Source: Flaccisagitta enflata
Lineage: Eukaryota > Chaetognatha > Sagittoidea > Aphragmophora
Direction: 5' to 3'
DNA: 64,000 nt
NCBI GenBank assembly: GCA_965153355.1
Contig: OZ231127.1
Span: 63,674,001-63,738,000 of the forward strand
Shown: piece after piece, positions 36,304 through 51,615 of the stretch
Layout of the letters: the number at the start of each line of letters is the position of its first letter
Position numbering within the stretch: the first letter of the stretch is position 1
Notes under the pieces: generated by a model
Seen by the model: the letters and a program-made list of their open reading frames with translations, nothing else
Database searches by the model: none
What the model was told of the DNA's origin: nothing
Made by a program: the position numbers and the translations under genes

Positions 36304-38625
36304 AACAGGTCGCCCAAGGGCAATATGTGGTCAGCGATACCCGTTGCCCTGCTTTGAGTGATTGTGAATTGAAGTGAGGGGAAGCAGGGCAGCGGCCCCG
36401 AAGGGGATGAAGTCCTGTAGAACACAGGGGGACTTTCGTTCGTCCTACCTGAAGAAGTGGATGAGATGCTATAAAGGGCTGACTGAAGGCATTCAAGAGC
36501 CTAAACTGAGGTCTAAGAAGGCTGATATAAGGCCTGAGAATGCCGATTGGAAGCTTGAGAGGGCTGACTTGAGGCTTGAGAGAGCTGGATTAAGGCTTGA
36601 AAGGCCAGAGGACTGATTTGAAGCCTGGGAGCAATAAATTGAGGTTTAGATGGCTGATTTGAGGCCTGAGAGGCCTAATTTGAGGCATGAGAGTCCAGGT
36701 TTGAGGCCTGAGAATTTGGATTTGAGGCCTGAGAAGCCAGATTTGAGGCCTGAGAGGCCAGATTTGAGGCCTGAGGCCAGATTCGAGGCCTGAGAGGCCT
36801 GAGAGGCCAGATTTGAGGCCTGAGAGGCCAGATTTGAGGCCTGGGAGGCTGGATTTGAGGCCTGAGAGGCCAGATTTGAGGCCTGGGAGGCTGGATTTGA
36901 GGCCTGAGAGGCCAGATTTGAGGCCTGAGGGGTCTGATGAAGGGGACCAACGAACGAACGGACGAACGGGACGGACGGAACGGGATTTAGCAATGAAAGT
37001 CTCCTCAGTTTACAGACGTCCCTTCCGCCGCTGCCCAAAGGCTTGGAGGGGCCCCAAAGGAGATAAAAGTCCTGAAGAAGTAAGGTTTCTTAGATATGAG
37101 TAGGTAAAGTGGGAGAGGCTACAATTAGGTCTGAGAGAGCTTTGAGAGCCAATTCAAAGGTTGAGAGGGCTTGAGAAGGCAAATTAAGAGTCTGAAAGAG
37201 CATGGAGGGGCCCCGAAGGAGACGAAGTCCTGTAGATGTAGGAGATTCGAGAGGGGTAAGGGGGCTTGAGAGGGCTAAAATAAGGTCTGAGAGAGCTGAT
37301 TTAAAGGCGGCAACTAAGAGGCTTGAGAAGGCTGATTTGAGGCTGGAGAAGGCTGATTTGAGGCCTGAGAGGGCTGATTTCAGGCTTGAGAGGGCTGAGG
37401 GGCTGAGAGGGCTGACTCAGGCTTGAGAGGGCTGATTTCAGGCTTGAGAGGGCTGATTTCAGGCTTAAGAAGGCTGATTTCAGGCTTGAGAGGGCTGAGT
37501 TAGCTTGTAGAGCCAATTTCAGGCTTGAGAGGGCTTGAGAAGGCAAATTAGGTGTCTGAAAAGGCTTGGAGGGGCCCCAAAGGAGATGAAGTCCTGAAGA
37601 GTAAGCGGTTTCTTAGATATGAGAGGGGTAAGGGGGCATGAGAGGGCTACAATTAGGTCTGAGAGAGCTTTGAGAGCCAATTCAATGGTTGAGAGGGCTT
37701 GAGAAGGCAAATTAAGAGTCTGAAAGAGCATGGAGGGGCCCCGAAGGAGACGAAGTCCTGTAGAAGTAGGAGATTCTTAGATCTGAGAGGGGTAAGGGGG
37801 CTTGAGAGGGCTAAAATAAGGTCTGAGAGAGCTGATTGAAAGGCTCTAGAAGGCCACTAAGAGGCTTGAGAAGGCTGATTTGAGGCTGGAGAAGGCTGAT
37901 TTGAGGCTGGAGAAGGCTGATTTGAGGCTTGAGAAGGCTGATTTCAGGCTTGAGAGGGCTGATTTCAGGATTGAGAGGGCTGATTTCAGGCTTGAGAGGG
38001 CTGATTTCAGGCTTGAGAGGTCTTATTTCAGGTTTGAGAGGGCTGATTTTGGGCCTGAGAGGGGTTTAGGCTTGAGAGGGCTGATTTTGGGTCTGAGAGG
38101 GGGGTTTCAGGCTTGAGAGGGCTACAATTAGGTCTGAGAGAGCTTTGAGAGCCAATTCAAGGGTTGAGAGGGCTTGAGAAGGCATATTAAGAGTCTGAAA
38201 GAGCATGGAGGGGCCCCGAAGGAGACGAAGTCCTGTAGAAGTAGGAGATTCTTAGATCTGAGAGGGGTAAGGGGGCTTGAGAGGGCTAAAATAAGGTCTG
38301 AGAGAGCAGATTGAAAGGCTCTAGAAGGCCACTAAGAGGCTTGAGAAGGCTGATTTGAGGCTGGAGAAGGCTGATTTGAGGCTGGAGAAGGCTGATTTGA
38401 GGCTTGAGAGGGCTGATTTCAGGCTTGAGAGGGCTGATTTCAGGACTGAGAGGGCTGATTTCAGGCTTGAGAGGGCTGATTTTGGGCCTGAGAGGGGGGT
38501 TTCAGGCTTGAGAGGGCTGATTTTGGGCCTGAGAGGGGGGACGAACGGACGAACGAACGAACTAACGGACGAACGAAAGTCCCCCTGTGTTCTACAGGAC
38601 TTCGTCCCCTTCGGGGCCGCTGCCC
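36304..38625. mobile_element. Family D element, copy 4 (2.3 kb, 21-bp array)
   Basis: The AACAGGTCGCCCAAGGGC end at 36304 precedes a ~60-bp terminal repeat (GGGCAGCGGCCCCGAAGGGG…). Its inverted copy closes the element at 38625. The interior is an array of 21-bp GGCTTGAGAGGGCTGATTTCA-like units, with several internal copies of the terminal sequence (near 37205, 37568, 37735, 38210). The long frames in the array come from the 21-bp period and are not genes. Confidence 0.8.
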
Positions 38626-39115
38626 AAAAAGTGAACGACGAACCAATTCCGAATGAGATGGGATATTTTTCAGTTTATTACATTCCTTTGAAGAAAACGC
38701 AATTGTGTTTTAAAGTCAACTCTTCTTTATTAGAATTGCCATTTTGCATTATTATTACAAAATTTTCGGAGCTTTACTCGCTCAAAAAATAAAGAAACAG
38801 TCGACTCTGAGTGCGGCATCATTTTTGTCTTAAGAACATTATCAAGCGTGTACTAAATCTTTAAGTGCAATATGCAAATGAGTTTTTCATCCACCGAGAC
38901 AACCAGAGCGGCTAACAGTTTCGCAAAATCGAAAAACTGGCATTTGGCGGTTTTCTTTCTTCACTCCTTCTTCCCCTTGATTGCCCCTTTACCCCCCCCC
39001 CCCCCCCCCCCCCCCACATGTGATCTACCGCACGTTGGCGTTTGCCTGCCGCGAAGCAATGCTACCCTGCTACACATAATCGGCGCCTCTGGTGTTAGAT
39101 CACTCTCTATTTGAC

Positions 39116-39121
<6 letters not shown>

Positions 39122-39201
<80 letters not shown>

Positions 39202-39350
39202 GTATCTTGTTTTTTTTTTTTTTTTTTATTTGGTTATGTTTCTTTTTCTTGTTTTTCTTTTTCTTTTTCTTTTTCTTTTTCTTTTTCTTTTTCTTTTTCT
39301 TTTTCTTTTTCTTTTTCTTTTTCTTTTTCTTCCTCTTCTTCTTCTTCTCA
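39122..39350. repeat. (CT)n, T-rich and (CTTTTT)n tracts by the FN5 donor
   Basis: The CTTTTT/CTT tract touches the donor of the 39352-39450 exon. Confidence 0.95.
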
Positions 39351-39351
39351 C

Positions 39352-39450
39352 CAATTATTTTGGATCCACCATCGCCTTCGTCTTCCCAAGAGAGTTGAAT
39401 TGATGAGCTCGATGTCGACATCAGCGCCAATGAAGGAGGCGGCGGTGGAA
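39352..39450 (-). CDS. Dscam: Dscam exon: N-terminal part of FNIII 5
   Basis: Encodes VPPPPPSLALMSTSSSSIQL and SWEDEGDGGSKII, leading into the next exon's GYTLHY. Acceptor ATTGTTTAG, donor ATTG|GTGAGA followed at once by an A/G-rich microsatellite. Phase 1 to 1. Confidence 0.88.
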
Positions 39451-41201
<1,751 letters not shown>

Positions 41202-42139
41202 TTTTTAGTCGCTTGTACGCGACTCAACACCCAGCTTTGTCCATCCGTCTGTTCGTTGGTCAGTCTGTAAGTCTGTCACTTTTTTATTTTTTTTTATCAA
41301 TTTTATTTCTTTAGGTCATTTTAAGTCATTGAAGAGTAACGGTGGCAAAAGAAAAAACAACTTGTTTCGCTAATTTTTGCCACACAGAAGGCCTAAACTA
41401 AAAAAAATTCATGACCATTCAAAAGCTCTGCAAAAGATCTTTCAAATGCGACGTTGCTGGTCATTCTAGCATGAGTAAAAACATTACTCCTTTGAATATT
41501 GGGTTAAATTGAACGTAAAGGTTTTGGGAAAAAACATTGTTAACTTTAACAAGCTCTAGCTCTAGCTCTAGCTCTAGCTCTTAAACCGTTTGAGATACAG
41601 ATCTGGGGTTGGTCTAGATTGAAAGAGAATTCGAAAATCTTTAAAATCACCAAAGAAAACAAGGTCGGATACACGGCCAATACCAGTTGCGGACGGGTGG
41701 GCAGGGGCGGAAATGCGCGTTTTCACACTTTTCGACTCGTGGTCACGGACGGACGGACCGACGGACGGACGGACGGACAAAGGCTCTTATAGAGTTGCGT
41801 GTCCGCAACTAAAAAGCTCATATAAGTTTTTTATGGGGCTTTCTTATAAATCAACGAAAAGCTGCAGCTTTTTCCACTTCAACTTTTACACTTGTGACCA
41901 CCTCCTCTTTATTCTTGTGCCATTTCTAAACGAATAAAGCGGGGACAACCAGCAAGGTCTCATTCAAAAGATCTTTCACAGAGCTTTCAAACGGTCATGG
42001 ATTTTCCTATGTTATTCTCATAAGATGAATACAAAATAATGAAAAGCATTTTGTCCCTTTTTTTTTTGCAACCGTTAAACTAAGTCACTCGAAGTCAATT
42101 TGTAAGTCTCGCACGCGACTTCAAGGTGTTGGCCTTGTT
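41202..42139 (-). mobile_element. Hairpin-ended element, family A, host of a nested copy
   Basis: 5' end AACAAGGCCAACACC…AGTCGCGTGCGAG at 42139, 3' hairpin with arms AGTCGC/GCGACT at 41206. The interior is distantly similar to the 6-kb tandem repeat (AAAGATCTTT, GTCATG) and carries another complete family A element. Confidence 0.6.
41658..41815 (+). mobile_element. Nested family A element with compensated stem
   Basis: 5' motif AGTTGCGGAC and 3' hairpin AGTTGCGTGTCCGCAACT. Relative to the usual AGTCGCG, the same C-to-T change is present in the 5' motif and left arm, with the matching G-to-A change in the right arm. Confidence 0.85.
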
Positions 42140-42592
42140 TCCGGTAAAATATGCCACTTCCAGTTTAGATACTGACGTCATGGAAAGATGATTTGGGAAC
42201 TTGACATGAAAGAAATAAGTCAGAAAAACATTTTTTGTGCGATAGACTGCTTGGTAAACAACAACATGATCGACGCCAACAAAGAATTTTGGCCATTTAA
42301 TGCCAATTGACGCACGTGGCACTTTGGTGCGCGAGGCGGAAGCCAAGAATTCAGATTTTATGGTCATTATGGGTATCAATCGATTGGGCATGAAAAGAGG
42401 AATCGAATGAGCTAACCAAATGCAACCTACCTCCATTTTACCGGTATTAAGAAAGAAATTTACGTAATATCGATTAAGATTCAATACACGAAATTGATGA
42501 TTGCAATCGATGGCGGTGATTCGATGACAGCGATAAATGATACAATATGGATGATCGCTGATTCGATAATCTTATTGTAGGATGAGAGAGAA

Positions 42593-42987
<395 letters not shown>

Positions 42988-43121
42988 AACAAAGACACAC
43001 AAATGGACGGAGAAAGACAGAAAGAGATAGAGAAAGTGCATGTTTCATTTTTTTTTCTCATTCTGCAATGTTTTCTTAGTATACGTATAGCGTTGTCAAG
43101 GGAATATCATCTTTTTATCAA

Positions 43122-44698
43122 AACAAGGCCAACACCTGTAAGTCGCGTGCAGGACAAAAATAACTGAACTGACCTGACTCCTTATTGACTTAAACCAGAC
43201 CCAAACCAGAACCAAACCAGACTCAAACCAGACTAAAACCAGACTCAAACCAGACTCAAAACAGACTCAAACCAGACTCAAACCAGACTCAAACCAGACT
43301 CAAACCAGACTCAAACCAGACTCAAACCAGACTTAAACCAGGCCAAAACCAGACCAAAACCAGACCTAAACCAGACCTAAATCAGACATAAACCAGACTT
43401 AAACCAGACATAAACCAGACCTAAACCAGACATAAATCAGACATGAACCAGACTTAAACCAGACTTAAACCAGACTCAAGCCAGACTCAAACCAGACCTA
43501 AACCAGACTCAAACCAGACTCAAACTAGACTTAAACCAGACTTAAACCAGACTTAAAGCAGACTTAAACCAGACTAAAACCATACTTAAACCAGACTTAA
43601 ACCAGACTTAAACCAGACTTAAACCAGACTTAAAACAGACTTAAACCAGACATAAACCAGTCTTAAACCAGACTTAAAGCAGACTCAAACCAGCAGACTT
43701 AAACCAGCTGACTTAAACCAGCCAACTAAAACCAGTCGACTTAAACCAGCCAACTAAAACCAGCCAACTTAAACCAGCCAACTTAAACCAGCCAACTTAA
43801 ACCAGCAGACTTAAACCAGCAGACTTTAACCAGCAGACTTAAACCAGCAGACTTAAACCAGCCAACTTAAACCAGCTGACTTAAACCAGCTAACTTAAAC
43901 CAGCCGACCTAAACCAGCAGACTTAAACCAGCAGACTTAAACCAGCAGACTTAAACCAGCAGACCTAAACCAGCAGACTTAAACCAGCAGACTTAAACCA
44001 GCAGACTTAAACCAGCAGACTTAAACCAGCAGACTTTACCCAGCAGACCTTCACCAGCAGACCTAAATCAGCTGACTTAAACCAGCCAACCTAATCCAGC
44101 CAACTTAAACCAGCCGACTTAAACCAGCCAACTTAAACCAGCCAACATAAACCAGCAGACTTAAACCAGCAGACTTAAACCAGCAGACTTAAACCAGCAG
44201 ACTGAAACCAGCAGACTGAAACCAGCAGACTTGAAATGACATATATGACCAAAATATAACAAAAAACAAAAAACAAAAACAAAAAAAACAAAAAACCCAA
44301 AAACAAAAAACAAAAAAACAAAAAACCAAAAACCATTAAAGACCAAAACATACCATTAAACCATGTTAAATGACCAAAAATGACCTGAAATGACTTAAAA
44401 TGACTTAAAATGACTTAAAACTATTTCAAATGCCCAAAAACGACACAAATGACTTAAATGAACCAAGTTACGTAAATGATCAAAAATGACCAAAAATGAC
44501 TAAAAGCAACCAGAAATGACCAAAAGCAACCAAAAATGACCAAAAACAACAAAATAATGACTCAAAATAACTCCAGACGACCAAAAATGACCAAAAACGA
44601 CGCAAAAAAGCAAAGTGTTACCGACCGACCGACCGACCGACCGACGGACCGACCGACGGACGGAGCGGGTTGTAGAGTCGCGTGCACGCGACTAAAAA
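43122..44698 (+). mobile_element. Hairpin-ended element carrying an 11-bp minisatellite
   Basis: 5' end AACAAGGCCAACACCTGTA, then AGTCGCGTGCAGGAC; 3' (CCGA)n tract and hairpin AGTCGCGTGCACGCGACT. The 5' motif AGTCGCGTGCA is the complement of the right arm. Between them lies ~1 kb of CAGACTTAAAC/CAGCAGACTTAAAC units (43190-44230) and then AAATGACC-type repeats. Confidence 0.75.

Positions 44699-44701
<3 letters not shown>

Positions 44702-44768
<67 letters not shown>
44702..44768. repeat. (CT)n microsatellite
   Basis: Directly follows the 3' end of the 43.1-44.7 kb hairpin element. Confidence 0.95.
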
Positions 44769-44772
<4 letters not shown>

Positions 44773-45268
44773 TCTGGGTTACAGAAGAGGAAAAAACAAT
44801 GAAATGGAGGAAATCAAGGCTTAACCACGTTTTTTCCATCTGTAAGCCCTATCTTGCTAATAGTCATCTTCCTCCACTCTTCCTCTCCTCCATCTCCTCC
44901 TCCTCCTCCTCCTCCTCCTCCACCTCCTCATCCTCTTCCTCCTTTACAACCGCCATCTTCAATTCACAAAGTGCTGTTATCTCTGCTATCATTCTATCTA
45001 TAGAAAGAGTCAGTTGGATCTATCAAGCAATCTTAGAACGTCGTTGGCTCACCAACGAAATAGCGTGAAATAGCGTATAATTGCGGGATTCATGACGTCA
45101 CTTCCGGTTACAATGCGGAGACGTAAAATTCCTCAAATGAACATTTCTTTGGCTCTAACATATCCCCAAGACACCTGTACGATGCGAGATGGTCGGAGAA
45201 TATTTGATATTCTGCATATTGTCATTTCGGTACAGGCTGTACATGCAAGAAAAGGCATCTGCAATAAA

Positions 45269-45428
45269 AACAAGGCCGGATACACGGCAATCCAGTCGCG
45301 GACGGTTGGGCAGGAGCAGTTGTGCAAAAACCGCTCGGAATTCAAAAAGGTTACGGGACGGACCGACCGACCGACCGACCTACCGACCGACACGGCAAGG
45401 TGTAGAGTCGCGTGTCCGCGACTAAAAA
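45269..45428 (+). mobile_element. Hairpin-ended element, family A, complete
   Basis: AACAAGGCCGG start, CAGTCGCGGACGG, (CCGA)n, and hairpin AGTCGCGTGTCCGCGACT then AAAAA. It ends 5 bp from the donor side of the Ig10 exon. Confidence 0.85.
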
Positions 45429-45433
45429 CTCAC

Positions 45434-45591
45434 CCACTACGTTGAGGTTGAATACGATTTTGTCTTCTCCGTGCGGATTTGCGGCCTTGCAGACGTAATC
45501 GCCGATGTGACGAGTTTCAACGGAAGAAATGCCCAAAGATCCGTTGGGAAATATTCGAGCCTCGGGCGTCGAGGATGTGATTTCTATTCCG
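45434..45591 (-). CDS. Dscam: Dscam exon: C-terminal part of Ig10
   Basis: Encodes GIEITSSTPEARIFPNGSLG and SVETRHIGDYVCKAANPHGE with the closing cysteine. Acceptor TTTTACAACAG, donor GTGG|GTGAGT; phase 2 to 1. The next exon is about 6 kb away across an element-filled intron. Confidence 0.93.
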
Positions 45592-45605
45592 CTGTTGTAA
45601 AATGG

Positions 45606-45627
45606 GGAATTGATGGATTGATTAATA

Positions 45628-45717
<90 letters not shown>

Positions 45718-45781
45718 GTGGTTGATTGATTGATTTATTGATATGTTGATTGATTGTTTGATTGATTGATTGATTAATTGG

Positions 45782-45829
<48 letters not shown>

Positions 45830-45884
45830 CTGATTGATTTATTGATTAATTGTTTGATCAATTGATTTATTCATTGATTGATTG

Positions 45885-45963
<79 letters not shown>

Positions 45964-46000
45964 GATTGATTGATCGATTGATCAATCGATCGATTGATTC
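45606..46000. repeat. (ATTG)n microsatellite
   Basis: About 400 bp of TGAT units with point variants, filling most of the intron inside Ig10. Confidence 0.95.
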
Positions 46001-46263
46001 GTGGGATAGAGAAAAAAAGAGTCGGCGACATCAATTTCGTGATTTCAAAGGATTCATTGGTTGATAGAGTAGAATGTGTTTATGAATATTAATTGATAGC
46101 GATTAAACAAAAAGTACCAAAGGAGGAAGTGCCTATAAATTCATCCTAATTCAATGATCAGTTCGGACCAATGACATGAAATCTAATTGATGGTTTGACC
46201 AAAAGATTATCAAATTGATTGATTGTTTACTTGAACAATGAGCTATTTGATGGATCAGCTTAC

Positions 46264-46378
46264 TTGTTCCACCAAGTGATCTTTGGTGCCGGAATCCCGA
46301 CCGAGAAACATGGGAATATCACGTTAGATTTCCAAGGCTTTTCCAACCGTTGAGGAAAGGATGCAATACCCCCGGGAA
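46264..46378 (-). CDS. Dscam: Dscam exon: N-terminal part of Ig10
   Basis: Encodes VPGGIASFPQRLEKPWKS, the cysteine in VIFPCFSVGIPAP and the tryptophan pair in KITWWN. Placement of an Ig domain between FN4 and FN5 is canonical for Dscam. Acceptor TTCTCTCCAG, donor CAA|GTAAGC; phase 1 to 2. Confidence 0.92.
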
Positions 46379-47080
46379 CTGGAGAGAAGCAATAGAAAGA
46401 AGATTTGATAATCACGAAAGGAGCTTAAATAATAAAGTAAAATTACGGAAAGAAACAACTATGGAGAGCTCAGTTAACGTCGTTGCCTGGGTAAAAACTT
46501 GCTATTTTTTGTAGTTTCCAGAGGAAAACTGAGCATGACCAGGAATTCGGCCAAAAGCAAGTGCGTCAGGGTCGACTTCACGTCGCGCCGTCGCTGGCCT
46601 TCATATTGACCTTAGGCAAGCGCGGTTCACCTTCGCGAACCGTCCAAAAAATGTAGTATTCACTTCATATGCAAGTACATTGACCAATAAGTGTTATTCC
46701 ACAATCTCGGACTGTAATTGTAGGTATGTGATAAAATCCTTTTTGTTTTCTTTCTTTGACTAAGTTTATATGGATACCGCATTCTCTCACGGAATATCAA
46801 TCGACTGCTTTAAATATATCTTAAACGCGAACGCGATCAACGAAATAGGACATGAGCATTCGAACAGACGAAATTCAAATAAGGGTGAGAATGCAATATG
46901 CAAATGAGGTTTTAGAATGTTGAAGTTTGAGAAAGTTGGAAAACAATTACGATTTAGTATGGATGATTCATAGTAAGTCCACCTGGCTGTCTTGCACACT
47001 GTCAACGATCGACAGCGCCTGCCTCACCCGCATACCCGCCCTTCTCCCCCCCCCCGTTTTTCTGCACACACGTGACTTAC

Positions 47081-47234
47081 CTCGTTGTTGCGGCGAGACT
47101 GAAACTTTTGGCGTGGGCGGTCCTTCGCCAATTTTCGTCGACGCCGTCATCCAGAAGATGTAAACGTGGTCCTTCAACAACCCGGAAACTTCGTGGAATC
47201 GCTTCTCCGGCAAAACCGGGATCTGCTCTTCCTT
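47081..47234 (-). CDS. Dscam: Dscam exon: C-terminal half of FNIII 4
   Basis: Encodes KEEQIPVLPEKRFHEVSGLL, then YIFWMTASTKIGEGPPTPKV. The FW-x-TASTxIGEG string is diagnostic for Dscam FN4. Acceptor CTCTCAACAG, donor CGAG|GTAAGT; phase 0 to 1. Confidence 0.95.
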
Positions 47235-47789
47235 CTGTTGAGAGGGGGTGGGTATGGGTGTTCAAGGGCGGAGAGGGGAAGAGGAAGAGGAATAGGAGAA
47301 TTAAACAATTCTTCTAAAGGTCGGCGTGGGTAAAATAAAAGTCACGTGCAAAAGAGAATAAATAAAATCCACATCGTTGTAAAAATGTAAACTGTTTTGC
47401 AAGTCAAAGTCCATAATTCCCACGAATAAAAGGGAAAAACCGTTGTCTCAAAAAAAGATTTGAGCGGTTTTTTAATTGAAACGATTGTAGAAAACGTTTG
47501 AAAAAAAATGATAATTTTCTTACCCTCATTCTCGCATAAGATTTCTTCATCGTGGATATCAAGGAAATGCGTTTTATAATACAATCGTCTAGTTATAAAA
47601 CTAACAATTTGGCTTGATTTGGGTAAAATGTCAGAAGAATAGCTTTTATGACACGATGGCACAAACCATACGTACTTGCCACTTGACCTTTGGATCTATG
47701 ACTTACGACTTACGTATCGCATAAATGGTAAGATGACAATAATCACACATGGTCACATACCATAGCTTAAAGAATCGAGATGAATTGTA

Positions 47790-47967
47790 ACTGTAGTATG
47801 AGGTGATGACCCTTTACACACTAAAGGACTGAAGTGATAAGTGATTACACTAATCACACTTACCATTTGGCCCAAAAAATTGTGACTGAAGTAGAGCGTA
47901 TATGACGTGATGACCCTTAACACACAAAAGGGATGATGTGATATGTGATAACGCTAATGACACTTAC
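47790..47967 (-). repeat. Duplicated FN4 exon end plus splice donor
   Basis: The end of the 47968-48107 exon with GGCCAAATGGTAAGTG recurs with its donor at 47864 (offset 104 bp). A more degenerate third copy of adjoining sequence is visible near 47790. Confidence 0.85.
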
Positions 47968-48107
47968 CATTTGGCCCAACGAATTGTGACTGAAGTAGAG
48001 CGTATATGACGTGATGGGGCCGTTGGGATTTTTGGGCGGAAGCCAAGAAACGAAGATTGCATCAGAAGACGAAGGCAAAGCTTTGATTGCAAGTGGGGCC
48101 TCGGGAA
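47968..48107 (-). CDS. Dscam: Dscam exon: N-terminal half of FNIII 4
   Basis: Encodes IPEAPLAIKALPSSSDAIFV and SWLPPKNPNGPITSYTLYF, close to the Dscam FN4 pattern. Acceptor TTGATTTGCAG, donor ATG|GTAAGT; phase 1 to 0. The 3' end and donor are duplicated about 104 bp downstream. Confidence 0.93.
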
Positions 48108-48155
48108 CTGCAAATCAAGAAGATTGATAACCGTCGTTTTCTATCATCATTGGCA

Positions 48156-48320
<165 letters not shown>

Positions 48321-48325
48321 CTCAC

Positions 48326-48449
48326 TATCTTCTTTCGTGAGGACGATGACTGGTTCTGATGAGACTCCTTGACCAACTCGTGAGGATGCAGAAACGACGA
48401 ATGAATAATTTGTGAACTTTTTCAACCCACGAATCGTCATTTGCCGTTC
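48326..48449 (-). CDS. Dscam: Dscam exon: C-terminal half of FNIII 3
   Basis: Encodes ERQMTIRGLKKFTNYSFVVS and ASSRVGQGVSSEPVIVLTKE plus D. Acceptor ATTTTCACAG downstream of a (CT)n tract; donor GATA|GTGAGT is followed within a few bases by ~165 bp of (TTG)n on the coding strand. Phase 0 to 1. Confidence 0.93.
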
Positions 48450-48458
48450 CTGTGAAAA

Positions 48459-48620
<162 letters not shown>

Positions 48621-48729
48621 TTTCATGTCCGTACAGAATCGTACAGATGTAACTGTTTTGATGATTTCCCACATTCGAGCAGTAAACGGTAAAGACAATT
48701 CCTTTAACAGCCGGCCCCATTTCACTTAC

Positions 48730-48905
48730 TGTAGTGACTTTTTCAGTTTCTGGTTGTTTGTGTTTGTTTATGGTGGGCCAAAAATTGACTTGATATCCAG
48801 TGAGGATTCCGTTGACTGCTTCCGTCGGCGGTGGATTCCAACGAAGGAAGATCGTCGACGAACTGTTCGAGGTCGCGGAAACGATCGTCGGAGCCGCAGA
48901 TGGAA
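48730..48905 (-). CDS. Dscam: Dscam exon: N-terminal half of FNIII 3
   Basis: Encodes VPSAAPTIVSATSNSSSTIF, then LRWNPPPTEAVNGILTGYQV. Acceptor CCATACAG, donor ACA|GTAAGT; phase 1 to 0. Confidence 0.93.
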
Positions 48906-49234
48906 CTGTATGGAGCAAATAAAAGTCAATATTGATGACAACTGTTGGAGGTCGCGAAAATGTCAGTCTGAGCGGCAAATAAAACTTTACATTAGGAAGA
49001 ACATTGAGATGAAAAACTCTCAGAGGTCGCAGAAAGGAAACTTGTAGTTCAGGCCGTTTTAAGGTTTGTCTGTCAGTCGGTGAGATCCAAAGTTCTTTTT
49101 ATGTTTACAGCCCCTGCCCACCGCAAGGCAAATATTAATTTAAAGCATTTTTCTCCTTGCTTTCCTTTCTCTTTTTTTTTCTCTGATACGTAAAGGCGAA
49201 ATCCGGTATTACACGTTGAGTTGTCTAAACTTAC

Positions 49235-49355
49235 CGTCTTCGGCTGTGATGGCGGAGACGTCTTTACTCGCAGGTCCTGTGCCTTTGGAGTTGTAAGCTT
49301 GAATGTAAATGTCGTAGGAAGTAAACTTCTCCAGATGATGAAGGACGTGCGATTG
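49235..49355 (-). CDS. Dscam: Dscam exon: end of FNIII 2
   Basis: Encodes [20 protein letters not shown] and [20 protein letters not shown], the F/G-strand half of FN2. Acceptor TGCTTTGCAG, donor GACG|GTAAGT; phase 0 to 1. Confidence 0.93.
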
Positions 49356-49424
49356 CTGCAAAGCAGAAATGACGAAATGAGTGTTGTGAGATAGTGGGTG
49401 ACTTAATTAGTAAGTTTCTTCTGA

Positions 49425-49622
<198 letters not shown>

Positions 49623-49675
49623 GCGGGTGTATGAGGGGAGGGGGGGGGGAGAAAACACCGAAAACATCGCCTTAC

Positions 49676-49780
49676 TTTTTCATTGGAGGCGTCTCTTGTG
49701 ACGGTGACGATGCGATGCTTGTTGGAGTCGTTGGAAATTTTGTATCCAATGTAATATCCCATTATAATCCCATTTCGTGC
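49676..49780 (-). CDS. Dscam: Dscam exon: middle of FNIII 2
   Basis: Encodes ARNGIIMGYYIGYKISNDSN and KHRIVTVTRDASNEK; the NG-I-x-GYYIGYK string is typical of Dscam FN2. Acceptor TCTTTTTCAG, donor AAA|GTAAGG; phase 0 to 0. Confidence 0.93.
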
Positions 49781-49789
49781 CTGAAAAAG

Positions 49790-51070
<1,281 letters not shown>

Positions 51071-51164
51071 ATGTGGTTGTTTAAAAAGCGTTGAATCTTA
51101 TTCTTCTTCCTCTTCTTATAATTCTTCTTGTCCGTCTTCACACACCCACTCACCCATTCACCCA

Positions 51165-51194
51165 CACGCGCGCGCACGCGCGCGCGCACACGCA

Positions 51195-51265
<71 letters not shown>

Positions 51266-51362
51266 GCGCGCGCACACTCACACACGCGCACACACACACA
51301 CAAACACAAAAACATAAAAACATAAAAAACAAAACAAAACACAAACACAAACACAAACACAC
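51165..51362. repeat. (CA)n with GCGC blocks, at FN1/FN2 donor
   Basis: CA tract and CACAAA units running into the donor at 51364. Confidence 0.95.
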
Positions 51363-51364
51363 AC

Positions 51365-51615
51365 CTCAAATGGCGGGTCGATCCACTCGACTCTCAACTC
51401 GGTTGATGATTCTGCGATGACGTCGACGTTGGTTGGCGAGGCAGTTGGCGTAGCTTCTTCCGTTGTGAACGCCAATGAGGCCGATGGCGCGGAGACGCCA
51501 ACGTCATTTGACGCAGATACCCGGATGTGATAAGAATGAGCCGGAAGCAAGGATGTAACTCGAGCTTGAAGCAATTTCGAGGATACCGACAAATTGCGAG
51601 CGAGACTCCAGTCGT
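51365..51615 (-). CDS. Dscam: Dscam exon: end of FNIII 1 and start of FNIII 2
   Basis: The 251-bp exon encodes DDWSLARNLSVSSKLLQ, the FN1 Y-x-I-R-V-x-A-x-N motif (SYHIRVSASNDVGVS), a TEEATPTASP linker and FN2 up to LRVEWIDPPFE. Phase 1 to 0. The donor GAG|GTGTGTGTT opens directly into a GT-rich microsatellite. Confidence 0.93.

Noticed and set aside
36646-37038. Repetitive ASNLASQASNPASQ frame
   Set aside because: Same 21-bp array artefact inside the 36.3-38.6 kb element.
43195-44230. Possible CRISPR-like regular array (CAGACTTAAAC units)
   Set aside because: Units are contiguous with no unique spacers; it is a minisatellite in an animal intron.
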